From contig NZ_FOTC01000003.1 of assembly GCF_900114455.1 (NCBI RefSeq), positions 184,124 through 248,123 on the forward strand: DNA of 64,000 bases, read 5' to 3'. The notes under the pieces were generated by a model. It saw only the letters and a program-made list of their open reading frames with translations. It did not search any database and was not told the DNA's origin. Both the position numbers and the translations under genes were made by a program. Positions 18,732 to 28,219 of the stretch are shown one piece after another. The number at the start of each line of letters is the position of its first letter. Position 1 is the stretch's first letter. This stretch comes from Halogranum rubrum (lineage in GTDB: Archaea > Halobacteriota > Halobacteria > Halobacteriales > Haloferacaceae).

Positions 18732-19774
18732 AGTATCACCAGTTCCTCTTCGATTTCGTCTCCGTCGAGTCCGGCCTCACGGCCACGGGCGATTGCCCGG
18801 ATGTTCTCGACCTCGCGCTCCTTTGCGAGGATGTACGAGATAATCGGACCGACGGAGAGTGGGAAGACGGAGCCGAGACTGTCCGAGTACTCCAAGAGCG
18901 CAGCCTCGAGGGCGCGCTCGAAGCTGATGAGGCTGTCTGCGTCCTCCAGCTCGTTGAGTGCGACGGACAGTTCGTCACCGTACGTACTCTCGCGGATGCG
19001 TGTGACCAGTTCTTCGGGGTTGGCCGCGAGCTGCGACAGCTCGGCCGCACTGAACAGTTTGCCGCCTTCGATGTAGTACTCCGAAGGATCGATGTCGGCG
19101 CCGCTTCGTGCGAGTCGCAGCGCGTTCCGTGCGTTACGGAAGTCGATCTCCGCTTCGAGGAACTCGCGGTACAGTGCGAGTGACTCGCCGCCACGGAGGC
19201 CACCGAGGAGGTTCTCGTAGAACGCACGGTCGAGGGCGTTCTCGAGCGGGACGAGAACGTCCGTGTTCTCGTAGTCCTCGTAGGCGACCGCAAGCGAGCC
19301 ACCGAAGATGGTGCCTTTCAGCATCGTGACGACTTCCTCGATGGTGCCCGCGTCGAGCAGGCGGTTGAGGAATCGGTCGTCGAACTCACCGGCGCGAATC
19401 AAGTCTGCGTCGATGGAGTCACGGTCGATGTCGGCGTAGATGCCACGGATAATCGTCTTGACGTTCCACGCGTCGAACTTGCGAAGGTACCGGGCGATGA
19501 GGTCGTACAACCAACCTTCTGCCCAGTCGAGGATGTCGTTGAACTGTTTTGCGAGGTTCCGGTTCAACGCGTACTCGACGAGATCGACACCGGAGTAGCG
19601 ACTCCCGAGTGCGTTGATCTCCTCTTCGTACGCCGACTCCTCCATGAACCGGGCGATCTCGGCCGGACCCATACGGGTCAGCTTGCGGTACTCTTCGTCA
19701 CTGAACAGGGCGCCGCGTCGTGCACGGACGCGGGCATTGACGTACTCCGGATTCGGACTTCCGGCAGTACTCAT
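18728..19774 (-). CDS. atpC: A-type ATP synthase subunit C
   Basis: 348-residue subunit (V-type d/AtpC homologue) that links the central stalk to the membrane c-ring. It is helical with threefold internal similarity and starts near NPEYVNARVRARRGALFSDEEY, a common beginning of the family. It overlaps atpE by 4 bp at its start and atpF by 4 bp at its end. Confidence 0.95.
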   Translation of the reverse strand: MSTAGSPNPEYVNARVRARRGALFSDEEYRKLTRMGPAEIARFMEESAYEEEINALGSRYSGVDLVEYALNRNLAKQFNDILDWAEGWLYDLIARYLRKFDAWNVKTIIRGIYADIDRDSIDADLIRAGEFDDRFLNRLLDAGTIEEVVTMLKGTIFGGSLAVAYEDYENTDVLVPLENALDRAFYENLLGGLRGGESLALYREFLEAEIDFRNARNALRLARSGADIDPSEYYIEGGKLFSAAELSQLAANPEELVTRIRESTYGDELSVALNELEDADSLISFERALEAALLEYSDSLGSVFPLSVGPIISYILAKEREVENIRAIARGREAGLDGDEIEEELVIL

Positions 19775-20352
19775 TGGTCGAACAGTCGGGTGCTCAGTTC
19801 CTTCAGGTTGTCCTCCCAGACGTCTTCGAGGACAGAGTCGAAGGTGTTGTTCACGCGAACCCGTGACGACGTGCTCTCGACGACGACGCCGCCGAGACAG
19901 TCGTACTCACCGGCGAAGCTGTAGCCGTCGTAGTCGGTGAGAATCTTCGTGAGGAGCGCTTCGTCCGAGGGACGGCCGTACACTTGTACGGTCGCCGTCG
20001 AATCGAACTCCTCGCTCGCGTCGTCGAGCAGCGTCCGTGTGAGGTTCTCGCGCTTCGTGCCGCTCAGGTCGACGAGTTCCTCCTCGACCTGTTCGTGCAC
20101 GCGCTGGAGCACGTCGCGGCGTGCTTCGAGGCGCTGCTGTTTCGCCTCGAGCTTCGCAGAGGAGAGCGTCTGCTCGCGCTCCTGTGCGATCTGCTTCTCG
20201 ACGGACTGCTCGCGCTCTTCGACGATGCGCTCGGCGTCCGCTTCAGCATCCGCGATAATCTCCTCTGCACGAGCCTCACCCTGACTGCGAATCTCTTCCG
20301 CACGCGCGCGGGCTTCGTCTCGAATGTCCTCAACGACAGTATCCAAACTCAT
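19771..20352 (-). CDS. atpE: A-type ATP synthase subunit E
   Basis: 193-residue peripheral stalk subunit. The N-terminal 100 residues are a charged coiled coil (ARARAEEIRSQGEARAEEII and following heptads), and the C-terminal part is globular and binds the top of A1. It pairs with subunit H. It follows atpK by 21 bp and overlaps atpC. Confidence 0.94.
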   Translation of the reverse strand: MSLDTVVEDIRDEARARAEEIRSQGEARAEEIIADAEADAERIVEEREQSVEKQIAQEREQTLSSAKLEAKQQRLEARRDVLQRVHEQVEEELVDLSGTKRENLTRTLLDDASEEFDSTATVQVYGRPSDEALLTKILTDYDGYSFAGEYDCLGGVVVESTSSRVRVNNTFDSVLEDVWEDNLKELSTRLFDQ

Positions 20353-20373
20353 TGTGAAAGGGAGAGAAGTCGT

Positions 20374-20634
20374 TTAGACGATGAACACGACGACGAGCGC
20401 GAGAATGACGAGCGTCTCCGGCAGGACCGTCAGGATGAGACCCTGCGTGAAGAGACTGTCGTCCTCTGCGATGGCGCCGACCGCCGCGGCACCGATGCCA
20501 CGCTCTGCGTATCCTGCGCCAGCAGCCGCGAGACCAACGGCGATCGCTGCTGCCGCGGGACCTTCGATAGCTGGACCGCTTGCGCCTTCAGCCTGCAGTG
20601 CAACGTTGACAAGTTCTGGTAGGGTTTCGTACAT
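20374..20634 (-). CDS. atpK: A-type ATP synthase c-ring proteolipid (subunit K)
   Basis: 86-residue hydrophobic protein with two membrane helices. Helix 1 is a Gly/Ala-rich stretch (AAAAIAVGLAAAGAGYAERG). Helix 2 carries the ion-binding glutamate in LTVLPETLVILALVV. One hairpin per polypeptide means the ring needs many copies, fitting an ATP-making enzyme. A 193-bp gap separates it from atpI, the largest in the first part of the operon, and could hold an internal promoter giving extra mRNA for this high-copy subunit. Confidence 0.94.
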   Translation of the reverse strand: MYETLPELVNVALQAEGASGPAIEGPAAAAIAVGLAAAGAGYAERGIGAAAVGAIAEDDSLFTQGLILTVLPETLVILALVVVFIV

Positions 20635-20827
20635 GGTGGGTTAAATCTCTGATTCCAGTTGGTCGTCTCCGAACAAGTTGTAGTTGGCTGCACTGGCGCC
20701 ATAAAACTTCCCAAACGAATCGCCGCGAATCGAGCGACGAGAGCGGTTGTATCGGTGGTGTACGTAAAAAGAACTCGGTTTCGGTTGTCGTCGACCCGGC
20801 GAAGGCGGTGCGTGAAGTCGAGTCGAC

Positions 20828-23071
20828 TCAGTCTTCGGTCGTGTACCGTCGGTCGTATCCGAGCGGTTCGTACTCGCGGCCACCGCCCTCGTAGAACTTG
20901 CCGAAGAACTCGACGTACTCGAGACGCACGGCCTGCAGACCGGCGCTGGTGATACCGAGCACCAACACCAGTGCGTGACCGAGCAGGAGCACGAGAACGC
21001 CCACGACGAACAACGCGGCGCCACCGTGGAACAGTCCTTCGAACATGATCGCTTCGGCCCCATACTCGTTGATGACGTACTGCGGCCCGTAATCGAGCAT
21101 GAAGTGAATCTCCCCCTCGTGCTGGTACGCACCGAAGACGAGCAGGTTGACGGCGAGCGCCATCCCGGCCTTCGCGAGCAGCACCGCACCGATTCGTGCG
21201 TACGACAGCACGTTGACGAGCACGTTCAGGAACTCGACGGCCTCTGCTGGCTCACCGATGATCAGCAGAGCGAGCCCTAGGAAGAACACCAGGAGCGGAA
21301 CGCTGATCGGGAACTGGCCACCGATAACCGGGAGCGGAACGCTGAACAGTTCCATCGCCGGGAAGCCGTTGAACCCGAGGTCGAACATCGAACCGAGGTA
21401 CTCTCGGTTCGATTCCGGTGCAGCACCAGTACCGTCGAACAGGGTGAACAGGAACGCAGGCTTCTGGGCAGCGAGACTGCGGCTGAAGATCCAGACCCAC
21501 AGCCCGTTCATCATCAGGAGCCACGAACCGCTCTCGTAGACGGCGTGTTTGACGTCGTGGAGCTGTGTCGTCTCGACGAAGTCGAGAATCCACCCGATGT
21601 TGAGGTGGACGATACCGATGAGCGCGCTGACGGTAATCCAGCCGAGTGCCCAGCTAATGCCAGCGGGCGACAGACCCTTCTCGATGGGCGCGTGTTCGAG
21701 GCCGACGACGCCGTGCCAGAAGTACTCCGCGATGAGGTGGAGACCGAATATCTCACCGTAGAGGATACCGAACAGCATGGTGAACGCACCGGCGAAGATG
21801 GTGATACCACCCAGACTCTTGAACGCCGGGCGGTCGTCGAACTTCGTGTAGAGAAAGTAGCCGATTGCGGTGTAGAGAACCCCGTATCCGAGGTCCCCGA
21901 TCATCAGACCGAAGAACACCGGGAACGTCAGGAAGACGAACACAGAGGGGTCGAACTCGCTGTACTTCGGACGGCTGACCGCGTTGACCAGAATCTCGAA
22001 CGGTTTGACCGCGCCGGGATTGTCCTGGACGACCGGTGGGTCGTCTTTCTGCATCACGACGTCGGTCCCGCCGTCGGCAGCGACGCCGGAGCCAGTGTCA
22101 CCGACCGATTCGCGGACGGCTTCGTGACCGCTGCTGTTGAAGCTCGCGCGTTCGAGTTCCTCGACTTCGACGTGGCTCCCGACATCGGCCTCGAGAGCGC
22201 TCGCGAACTCGCCGAACTTCGTGGTCGGAATCCACCCTTCCGCGACGAAGGCGTTCTTCGTCGTCGCAAAGGAGAGGGGCGCTTCGGTCTTCTGGACGTC
22301 GATTGCGAGCTTCTCTTCGGCCGCGAGCAGGAAGCCTGCCGCGTCGAGTTTCAGCTCTTCGAGTTGGTCTTCGACCGTGTTGAGTTCAGACTGGAGCTGC
22401 TGTCTCCGGTGTTCGAGTTCGCGGACGTACTCTTCGGGTGAGGCGTCGGCCTCCGGCACTTCGAGCGTCGCGAACTCGGTGCCGACGAGTGCGTCGGCGA
22501 GCGTGTCCGAATCAGCAGTGTCCCTCGGGTAGGCGAACACGGCGAGTACCGACCCGTCGCCGAAGAGTTCGTACTGGCGGATGCCGTCGGCGTGAGAGAG
22601 CGCGTCGTCGACGGCGTCGTACTTGCCGCGACCGACTTCGACCTGTAGCGTGTCGTAGCCCGACAGCAGGTCGAGGTCGATACCGAGCGTCGCGAACGGC
22701 GACATCGCGTCGATCTGTTCTTCGACCTCGCGAAGCTCCGTCCGGAGTTCGTCGCGCTTGTCGTCGAGTTCGTTCACCCGACTGCGAACGTCTTCGAGTT
22801 CTCGTTCCAGCGCGTCGTCGGTGACGATGCGGGACGGGCCTGCGTCGTCCGTGTCGACGTCGAGGATACTCTCGATAGAGCGCACCGTGACCAGTTTGTC
22901 CGACGCTTCCTCGGCCCCGTCGATGGGGTTGCCCTGTTCGAACGACTCCCAACTACCGTCGTAGTCGGTGACGTCCATCAGGTTGAGCCCGTGAACCGTC
23001 TCGATGACGTCGTCCATATACTGCTTGGACCCCGTCACCGAGACCTTACTCATCTGTTCAGGTCTGAGCAT
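20828..23071 (-). CDS. atpI: A-type ATP synthase subunit I (a)
   Basis: 747 residues. The N-terminal about 360 residues are cytoplasmic, with coiled coil segments that form part of the peripheral stalk. The C-terminal half has seven to eight membrane helices that make the proton half-channels, with conserved charged spots such as NVLSYARIGAVLLAKAGMA (the essential arginine in SYARIG). Start ATG 23071 is supported by GGAGG six bases upstream; it overlaps atpH by 14 bp. An in-frame ATG six codons later is possible. Confidence 0.96.
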   Translation of the reverse strand: MLRPEQMSKVSVTGSKQYMDDVIETVHGLNLMDVTDYDGSWESFEQGNPIDGAEEASDKLVTVRSIESILDVDTDDAGPSRIVTDDALERELEDVRSRVNELDDKRDELRTELREVEEQIDAMSPFATLGIDLDLLSGYDTLQVEVGRGKYDAVDDALSHADGIRQYELFGDGSVLAVFAYPRDTADSDTLADALVGTEFATLEVPEADASPEEYVRELEHRRQQLQSELNTVEDQLEELKLDAAGFLLAAEEKLAIDVQKTEAPLSFATTKNAFVAEGWIPTTKFGEFASALEADVGSHVEVEELERASFNSSGHEAVRESVGDTGSGVAADGGTDVVMQKDDPPVVQDNPGAVKPFEILVNAVSRPKYSEFDPSVFVFLTFPVFFGLMIGDLGYGVLYTAIGYFLYTKFDDRPAFKSLGGITIFAGAFTMLFGILYGEIFGLHLIAEYFWHGVVGLEHAPIEKGLSPAGISWALGWITVSALIGIVHLNIGWILDFVETTQLHDVKHAVYESGSWLLMMNGLWVWIFSRSLAAQKPAFLFTLFDGTGAAPESNREYLGSMFDLGFNGFPAMELFSVPLPVIGGQFPISVPLLVFFLGLALLIIGEPAEAVEFLNVLVNVLSYARIGAVLLAKAGMALAVNLLVFGAYQHEGEIHFMLDYGPQYVINEYGAEAIMFEGLFHGGAALFVVGVLVLLLGHALVLVLGITSAGLQAVRLEYVEFFGKFYEGGGREYEPLGYDRRYTTED

Positions 23072-23390
23072 TCACCGCCTCCTCGAACTGCTCTAGGGCG
23101 TAGTCGACCGCCGAGTCGACGTTGGACTCGGCCTCTTCGACCAGTTCCTCGCGGGCCTGGATACCCTCTTCGAGGAGTTCCTCGCGGCGGGCTTCGATGT
23201 CTTCGCGCGCTTCCGCGAGGCGTTTCTCTTCTAACTCGTCGGCCTCCTGGCGAGCCGTCTCCCGGATTTCGTCGGCCTCGTTTCGCGCCGCTGCGATGCG
23301 CTCTTCGCGCTCCGCTTTGGCGGACTCGATAATCTCGTCGGCCTCTTCCTCGGCCGTTTTAATTCGTTCGAGAACCTCTGGTCTCGGCAT
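23058..23390 (-). CDS. atpH: A-type ATP synthase subunit H
   Basis: 110-residue peripheral stalk subunit, almost entirely a charged coiled coil beginning MPRPEVLERIKTAEEEADE. It forms a heterodimer with subunit E. It is the first gene of the operon (order H-I-K-E-C-F-A-B-D). The ATG at 23390 is chosen because the coiled coil begins there; upstream frame is antisense of the next gene's leader. AT-rich sequence 20-40 bp upstream probably holds the operon promoter, which faces the divergent regulator gene. Confidence 0.92.
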   Translation of the reverse strand: MPRPEVLERIKTAEEEADEIIESAKAEREERIAAARNEADEIRETARQEADELEEKRLAEAREDIEARREELLEEGIQAREELVEEAESNVDSAVDYALEQFEEAVNAQT

Positions 23391-23548
23391 GCTACTAATC
23401 ACTGGGAAGTAGCGTAAGCGGCGTATAAGGTGTTTGCGGAACGCTCTCGGTGGGTGTTCGTGCCGAACGTCTCGACATCGCTCGATTTCGAGGGCGACGA
23501 GGAGAGAGAGTAAGGGATTAACTTCCCTGCCCGTGAAGGTGAGTGTCG

Positions 23549-24352
23549 ATGGACGCAGACGAGCTCGCTCGATTTCTCGCCGGCTCTCCGGACCGACGAC
23601 GCTTGCTCGCACAGCTTCGGACGGAACCCGGTGCGCCGAGCGACGTCGCCGACGCGCTCGCCATCTCGCATCGGAGCGTTCAACGGAACCTCGCAGAACT
23701 CGTCGAACGCGGACTCGCAGAGAAGCGGAACGGCGTCTACACACTGACGACGGTCGGTGAACTCGTCTCCGACCGCCACGCCGCCTACCTCGACACGCTC
23801 ACGACGCTCGGCGAGTACGAGCAGTTCTTCCGACACCTCCCCGATGTCGACCATACGCCGGACCCGGAACTCCTCCGCGACGCCGACGGCGCAGTCGCGA
23901 CGGCGACGTACCCGCAGGCACCCGTCGACCACTACTTAGACGTCCTCGAGTCGTACTCGGCCGACCGAATCCGGATGGTCTCACCCGTTCTCAGTCGACA
24001 GTTCCACCGCGTCCACGCGAAGCACGTCCTCGGCGGGACAGAGACTGACCTCGTGCTCTCTACAGAGACTATCGAAACCGCTCGGTCGCTGAATCCCGCA
24101 GAGTTCGCCGTGGTCCTCCGTGTTGACGGATTCACCCTCTTTCGCTACCCCAGCGACGTCGCTTTCGGTCTCACGCTCGGCGACGACTGGGTGGTCGTCA
24201 ACGCCTACGACGGCGACGGACAACTCCAAGCCAGTGTCTCGGGTGACGACCCCGAGTTCGTCGCGTGGGGCGAGACGGTGTACGAGCGGTATCGGTCGAA
24301 GAGCACGCGCGTCGACCCGTCCGGCTACGACCTCCCGTTCGGCCGTCGATGA
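23549..24352 (+). CDS. Winged-helix transcriptional regulator (FilR1-like)
   Basis: 267 residues. The N-terminal winged helix (about 8-75) has DVADALAISHRSVQRNLAELVERGLAE. The C-terminal 180 residues are an alpha/beta sensor like the FilR1/DUF1724 domain of archaeal regulators, with HYLDVLESYSADRIRMVSPVLS and VVLRVDGFTLFRYPSDVAFGLTLGDD. The ATG at 23549 has GGTGA six bases upstream; a GTG two codons earlier overlaps that site and is less likely. It is divergent from the atp operon, so a role in its control is possible but unproven. Confidence 0.82.
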   Translation: MDADELARFLAGSPDRRRLLAQLRTEPGAPSDVADALAISHRSVQRNLAELVERGLAEKRNGVYTLTTVGELVSDRHAAYLDTLTTLGEYEQFFRHLPDVDHTPDPELLRDADGAVATATYPQAPVDHYLDVLESYSADRIRMVSPVLSRQFHRVHAKHVLGGTETDLVLSTETIETARSLNPAEFAVVLRVDGFTLFRYPSDVAFGLTLGDDWVVVNAYDGDGQLQASVSGDDPEFVAWGETVYERYRSKSTRVDPSGYDLPFGRR

Positions 24353-24445
24353 GAGAGACAGCGTGCCAGTCTGCACGGTCCACGACACACCGTGTCGGCT
24401 CTGCCACTGGATGTCGTAAAGCCCCGTGCGCCCGTCTCTGAGAGT

Positions 24446-25378
24446 ATGGACGTACTCGTCGTCGGCGGAAGCGGCTTCGTCGGAACCGAACTCACGCGCG
24501 AACTACACCGACGCGGACACACGGTGAGCGTTCTCTCGCGACGTCCGGACGAGGCGGACCTCCCCACGGGAGTCGAAACCGTCGAAGGCGACGTCACCGA
24601 CTACGACTCCATCGTAGACGCGTTTGGAGAGAAAGAAGCCGTGTTCAACCTCGTCGCACTCTCCCCGCTGTTCGAACCGAGCGGCGGCGACGAGATGCAC
24701 GACCGGATTCACCGACAGGGGACCGACCACTGTGTCAAGGCGGCCGAAGCACACGGCGTGAAACGGTTCGTCCAGATGAGCGCACTCGGCGCGGATCCGG
24801 ACGGCCCGACGGCGTACATCCGTGCGAAAGGGCAAGCGGAGGAACTGGTCACGGAATCGCCCCTCGACTGGACGCTCGTCCGCCCTTCTGTCGTCTTCGG
24901 CAACGGCGGCGAGTTCGTCTCGTTCACGAAGAAGCTCACGACACCGTACGTCACGGGCCTCCCCGGCGGCGGCAAGACGCGCTTCCAACCCATCTGGGTC
25001 GGTGACCTCGCCCCACTCTTGGCAGATGTACTCGACGACGACCGACACGTGGGGGAGACGTACGAACTCGGCGGCCCCGAGGTGCTGACGCTCGCCGAAG
25101 TAGCGAAGCTGTGCTACCGTGCCGAGGGCAAGTCACTCGTCGTACTCCCCGTGCCGATGGTGTTCGCTCGCATCGGGTTGACGCTGGCAGGGATGCTTCC
25201 GATAGTGCCGATGGGACCGGACCAGTATCGGTCGTTACGGTTCGACAACACCGTCGCCGACAACGACGTGGTCGCGTTCGGGCGGGACCCGGCGACGTTG
25301 CGGACCTTTGCTGACTACCTCGGTGTCGCCGACGCGGAAGCGGAGACGACGCCCGTGGACGAACCTGCACACGCGTGA
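24446..25378 (+). CDS. NDUFA9-like NAD(P)-binding protein (atypical SDR)
   Basis: 310 residues from ATG 24446. The start VLVVGGSGFVGTELTRELH is a dinucleotide-binding glycine motif of atypical SDRs. The rest resembles the complex I NDUFA9 subfamily (VKRFVQMSALGAD, YIRAKGQAEELV, LVRPSVVFGNGGEF). The SDR YxxxK is present as YIRAK. Family members are assembly or structural partners of complex I or reductases in isoprenoid and lipid metabolism. Next to the ATP synthase and a quinone methyltransferase-like gene, a respiratory role is plausible. Confidence 0.82.
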   Translation: MDVLVVGGSGFVGTELTRELHRRGHTVSVLSRRPDEADLPTGVETVEGDVTDYDSIVDAFGEKEAVFNLVALSPLFEPSGGDEMHDRIHRQGTDHCVKAAEAHGVKRFVQMSALGADPDGPTAYIRAKGQAEELVTESPLDWTLVRPSVVFGNGGEFVSFTKKLTTPYVTGLPGGGKTRFQPIWVGDLAPLLADVLDDDRHVGETYELGGPEVLTLAEVAKLCYRAEGKSLVVLPVPMVFARIGLTLAGMLPIVPMGPDQYRSLRFDNTVADNDVVAFGRDPATLRTFADYLGVADAEAETTPVDEPAHA

Positions 25379-25472
25379 AGGTCTACTACGAGTAGAGGAC
25401 AGACGAACGCGATCGGCGACCCGTCGCGCGGAATCCGCACCGTTATGCCCCCGGACTCCGAAGCCCGAGGAA

Positions 25473-26096
25473 ATGGGAGTCCTCGAGAACAAAGCACGGG
25501 CACGCCTGTTCTACAAGTACCTCTCGAAGGTGTACGACCAGGTCAACCCGTTCATCTGGAACGAGGAGATGCGCGACGAAGCCCTCGAACTGCTCGACAT
25601 CCAGCAGGACGACCGCGTCCTCGACATCGGCTGTGGAACCGGGTTCGGAACGGAGGGACTGCTGCAGTACTCCGACGACGTCCACGGACTCGACCAGAGT
25701 ATCCACCAGATGGAGAAGGCGTGGGAGAAGTTCGGGAAGAACGACCAGGTGCGGTTCTACCGCGGCGACGCCGAACGGCTCCCCTTCCGAGACGACTCGT
25801 TCGACGTCGTCTGGTCCTCTGGCTCCATCGAGTACTGGCCGAACCCCGTCGACGCACTCGAAGAGATTCGGCGCGTCGTCAAGCCGGGAAACAAGGTGCT
25901 CATCGTCGGTCCCGACTACCCGAAGTCGGGCCTCTTCCAGAAGATGGCCGACGCCATCATGCTGTTCTACGACGAGGAAGAGGCCGACCGGATGTTCGAA
26001 GCGGCCGGCTTCGTCGACATCGAACACCACATCCAGCAGCGACAACCGGGGAGCCCGCGGGCAATCACAACTGTCGCGCGAGCGCCCGAAGAGTAG
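25473..26096 (+). CDS. SAM methyltransferase of the VTE3/quinone type
   Basis: 207 residues. SAM-binding motif I is VLDIGCGTGFG. The start (RLFYKYLSKVYDQVNPFIWNE) and the segment SSGSIEYWPNPVDALEEIRRV closely echo, from memory, plant VTE3, which methylates the plastoquinone and tocopherol precursor MPBQ/MSBQ. This suggests ring methylation of a menaquinone-type quinone here, an inference from motifs only. No C-terminal membrane helix as in the plant enzyme. It is 94 bp after the NDUFA9-like gene on the same strand. Confidence 0.82.
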   Translation: MGVLENKARARLFYKYLSKVYDQVNPFIWNEEMRDEALELLDIQQDDRVLDIGCGTGFGTEGLLQYSDDVHGLDQSIHQMEKAWEKFGKNDQVRFYRGDAERLPFRDDSFDVVWSSGSIEYWPNPVDALEEIRRVVKPGNKVLIVGPDYPKSGLFQKMADAIMLFYDEEEADRMFEAAGFVDIEHHIQQRQPGSPRAITTVARAPEE

Positions 26097-26142
26097 ATAT
26101 CGGCTCTTTTTACCGTCGCTATCTCGGCTCTTTTCGTCGTCG

Positions 26143-26619
26143 TTACGCCGTCGTCGAAAACTGAGCGAGTACTCGCTCGTCCGACGACACGCGAACCGTC
26201 ACCCGAGCACCGGCGACGAGCGACGGGTCGTTCGTCGCCGCGATTCGAACGCTCGCCGTCTCGCCGACCGACCACTGACCGTCGCTGGCGACGTTGAACG
26301 GGCCGGTCGGACCCGGTCGAAACCCCGTCGCAGAGAAGAACGGAACCGGTGGCTGGTGGTCGAGTGCCGTGCCGCCGACACTGATGTGAACTGTGAGTTC
26401 GTCGACGGCGAGTGTCGGCCCGGCACGATGCGTGAACGTGAGTCGGTCGCCCGACACGGACACCGAGAGGGCGACTGGCGTCGTCGTGGCAGATACCTCT
26501 GTCGCCTCCGGAACCGACGCGAATGCGACGCTCCCGACGGTCGCTGCGAGAACGACGGTTACGGCGACGAGGAGGACGACACCGATGGCTGGGGCGACGC
26601 CACGGGAACGAGTCGACAC
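26143..26619 (-). CDS. Archaeal type IV pilin
   Basis: 158-residue precursor. The N-terminus MSTRSRGVAPAIGVVLL followed by a hydrophobic stretch is the class III signal: prepilin peptidase should cut after RG, leaving VAPAIG at the mature end as in haloarchaeal PilA-like (DUF1628-type) pilins. The rest is a beta-rich extracellular domain with PFFSATGFRPGPTGPF. It stands alone with no pilus assembly genes nearby. It converges with the methyltransferase gene. Confidence 0.85.
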   Translation of the reverse strand: MSTRSRGVAPAIGVVLLVAVTVVLAATVGSVAFASVPEATEVSATTTPVALSVSVSGDRLTFTHRAGPTLAVDELTVHISVGGTALDHQPPVPFFSATGFRPGPTGPFNVASDGQWSVGETASVRIAATNDPSLVAGARVTVRVSSDERVLAQFSTTA

Positions 26620-26674
26620 GAGACGGAGTAGCGTCGCTCTCCGATAAAAAGGTCGGGCGAGAGCGGAGTGGAGA

Positions 26675-28078
26675 TTAGCGACGCCGGAGCGACGGTGCGG
26701 CGAGTGACTGCGACGTCAGCGTCGACGTCGACACGGTCGGTGCTTCGACAGTCCGAATCTCGTCCGACTCGGTCACGTCGGTAGAGCCAGTAGAGCCGTT
26801 CGAGCTACTCGACCCGTTCGGTGCGCCGACGCGGTTCGGTTCGACCGGTTGGACGCGCATGTCGACGACAGACTGTGTGTCGACCTTGATGGCCTGGACA
26901 GTGAAGTTCTCCTGCGGAGAGACGGCCCACAGCGCACCCGAACTGTTGGTCGTCCCGATAGGGACGGGGTCGGTGTTGCTCTGTGGCGGACTGATGATGC
27001 TCACGTCCGCTCGCACTGGGTCGCCCGTTCGGGCGTTTTCGACTTTGATGAGCATCGGTCCACCGGGGTACGAGGGATGGACGGTGAGCCGGAGACCGAC
27101 GCGACTAGAGTTCATCTGCTTGGTCGGCGGCGTCCGGTTGAGACGAAGGGTCTGTGCCTCTTTGAACACACGCCCCGGTGTGTCCTTGTCGATGAACGCG
27201 GTCAGCTTCCCTCGGCGGTAGGGAATCTCCGTAATCCAGACGTCGCTTTCACGGGCAGAGCCTCCCGACGAACCCCAGCGCTCCCACAGCGTCGGGTAGC
27301 TCTGTCGAACCAACGTGTCTATCTCCTCTGGAGTGAGTTGTGCGTTCGACGTCGGCACTCGGCGCGACCCATCGTACACTTCTCTGACGTAGGTGTCGTC
27401 GGAGATCGTCGTGAGGACGACGCCGTCAGCGGTGGTACTCGCGTACACGCGTGACGAAGGAATCTCCCCGCGAACGGCTTCCGCAGTGTGGTCGCGCATC
27501 GGTCCCCGCAGGGTTTGGAGTTCGAGCTGAATCGCGTCGACGCGAGTCCGGACACTGAATCCCTCGATGTCTTCGGCCGCGTCGTTGAGTCGCGTCACGT
27601 TCTGTGCGAGTTGTTCAGACGCCGTATCGATACGGGCGAGTTGAACCGTCAGCCCGGTCGTACTGAGTTCGCCAGTGCTGTGCCGCCGGAACGCTTCCCG
27701 CTCTTCTTGCCTGAGTTCACTCGTTCGAATCTCGACTTCGGTCAGCGCACGGCGAATGTACGCCTGTCTCTCGGACTCGACGTCGACCGAGTCGAGAGTC
27801 GTTTCCGTCCGTTTGGTGTTGAGTTGTCGAGAGATGCGTGTATCCCGAATCGTGAGTGCCGCACTCGCGTTCGCGCTCGACTGCGTGAAGTTCGTCCGTT
27901 GGACGCTGCTCTGCGTGAGTGTCAGCACGTTGGTCTGTGTCCGGTTCTGGGCGATGTCGGCGGTCGAGGAGAGCGCGTCGGAGTCAGGTGAAGACGCAGC
28001 GAGCCCGGGGAGACTCGCTGCCCCCACGCCCGACGAGACGAGGAGGAACACTGCGAACAGCACGGAGCGGGGTCTCAT
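26675..28078 (-). CDS. Secreted haloarchaeal surface protein (DUF7096-like)
   Basis: 467 residues from ATG 28078. Sec-type signal peptide (RPRSVLFAVFLLVSSGVGAAS). It has many N-glycosylation sequons (NRT, NFT, NAS), a long helical region (about 95-200, rich in Arg/Glu/Gln), then a beta-rich domain (about 230-420) and a Ser/Thr-rich low-complexity end. No C-terminal membrane anchor. It resembles a haloarchaea-specific group that I recall as DUF7096; function unknown. It is divergent from the membrane winged-helix gene, the starts being 141 bp apart. Confidence 0.75.
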   Translation of the reverse strand: MRPRSVLFAVFLLVSSGVGAASLPGLAASSPDSDALSSTADIAQNRTQTNVLTLTQSSVQRTNFTQSSANASAALTIRDTRISRQLNTKRTETTLDSVDVESERQAYIRRALTEVEIRTSELRQEEREAFRRHSTGELSTTGLTVQLARIDTASEQLAQNVTRLNDAAEDIEGFSVRTRVDAIQLELQTLRGPMRDHTAEAVRGEIPSSRVYASTTADGVVLTTISDDTYVREVYDGSRRVPTSNAQLTPEEIDTLVRQSYPTLWERWGSSGGSARESDVWITEIPYRRGKLTAFIDKDTPGRVFKEAQTLRLNRTPPTKQMNSSRVGLRLTVHPSYPGGPMLIKVENARTGDPVRADVSIISPPQSNTDPVPIGTTNSSGALWAVSPQENFTVQAIKVDTQSVVDMRVQPVEPNRVGAPNGSSSSNGSTGSTDVTESDEIRTVEAPTVSTSTLTSQSLAAPSLRRR

Positions 28079-28219
28079 CAGCGCGACCTTCTGCGCGCAC
28101 GTACTAAAAGTGGTCGGCACGCCCTCGAAATCTCGAATTCGCCGTGGAAAACGGCTCAAAACCTCGAAATACCACCCGATGGAAAGCGTTTTCAGTCCAG
28201 AAAGAGACTCGGACAGCAT

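Noticed and set aside
21411-21430. GGTTCGATTCC, another T-arm-like string
   Set aside because: It is inside atpI coding sequence and has no matching stems or cloverleaf.
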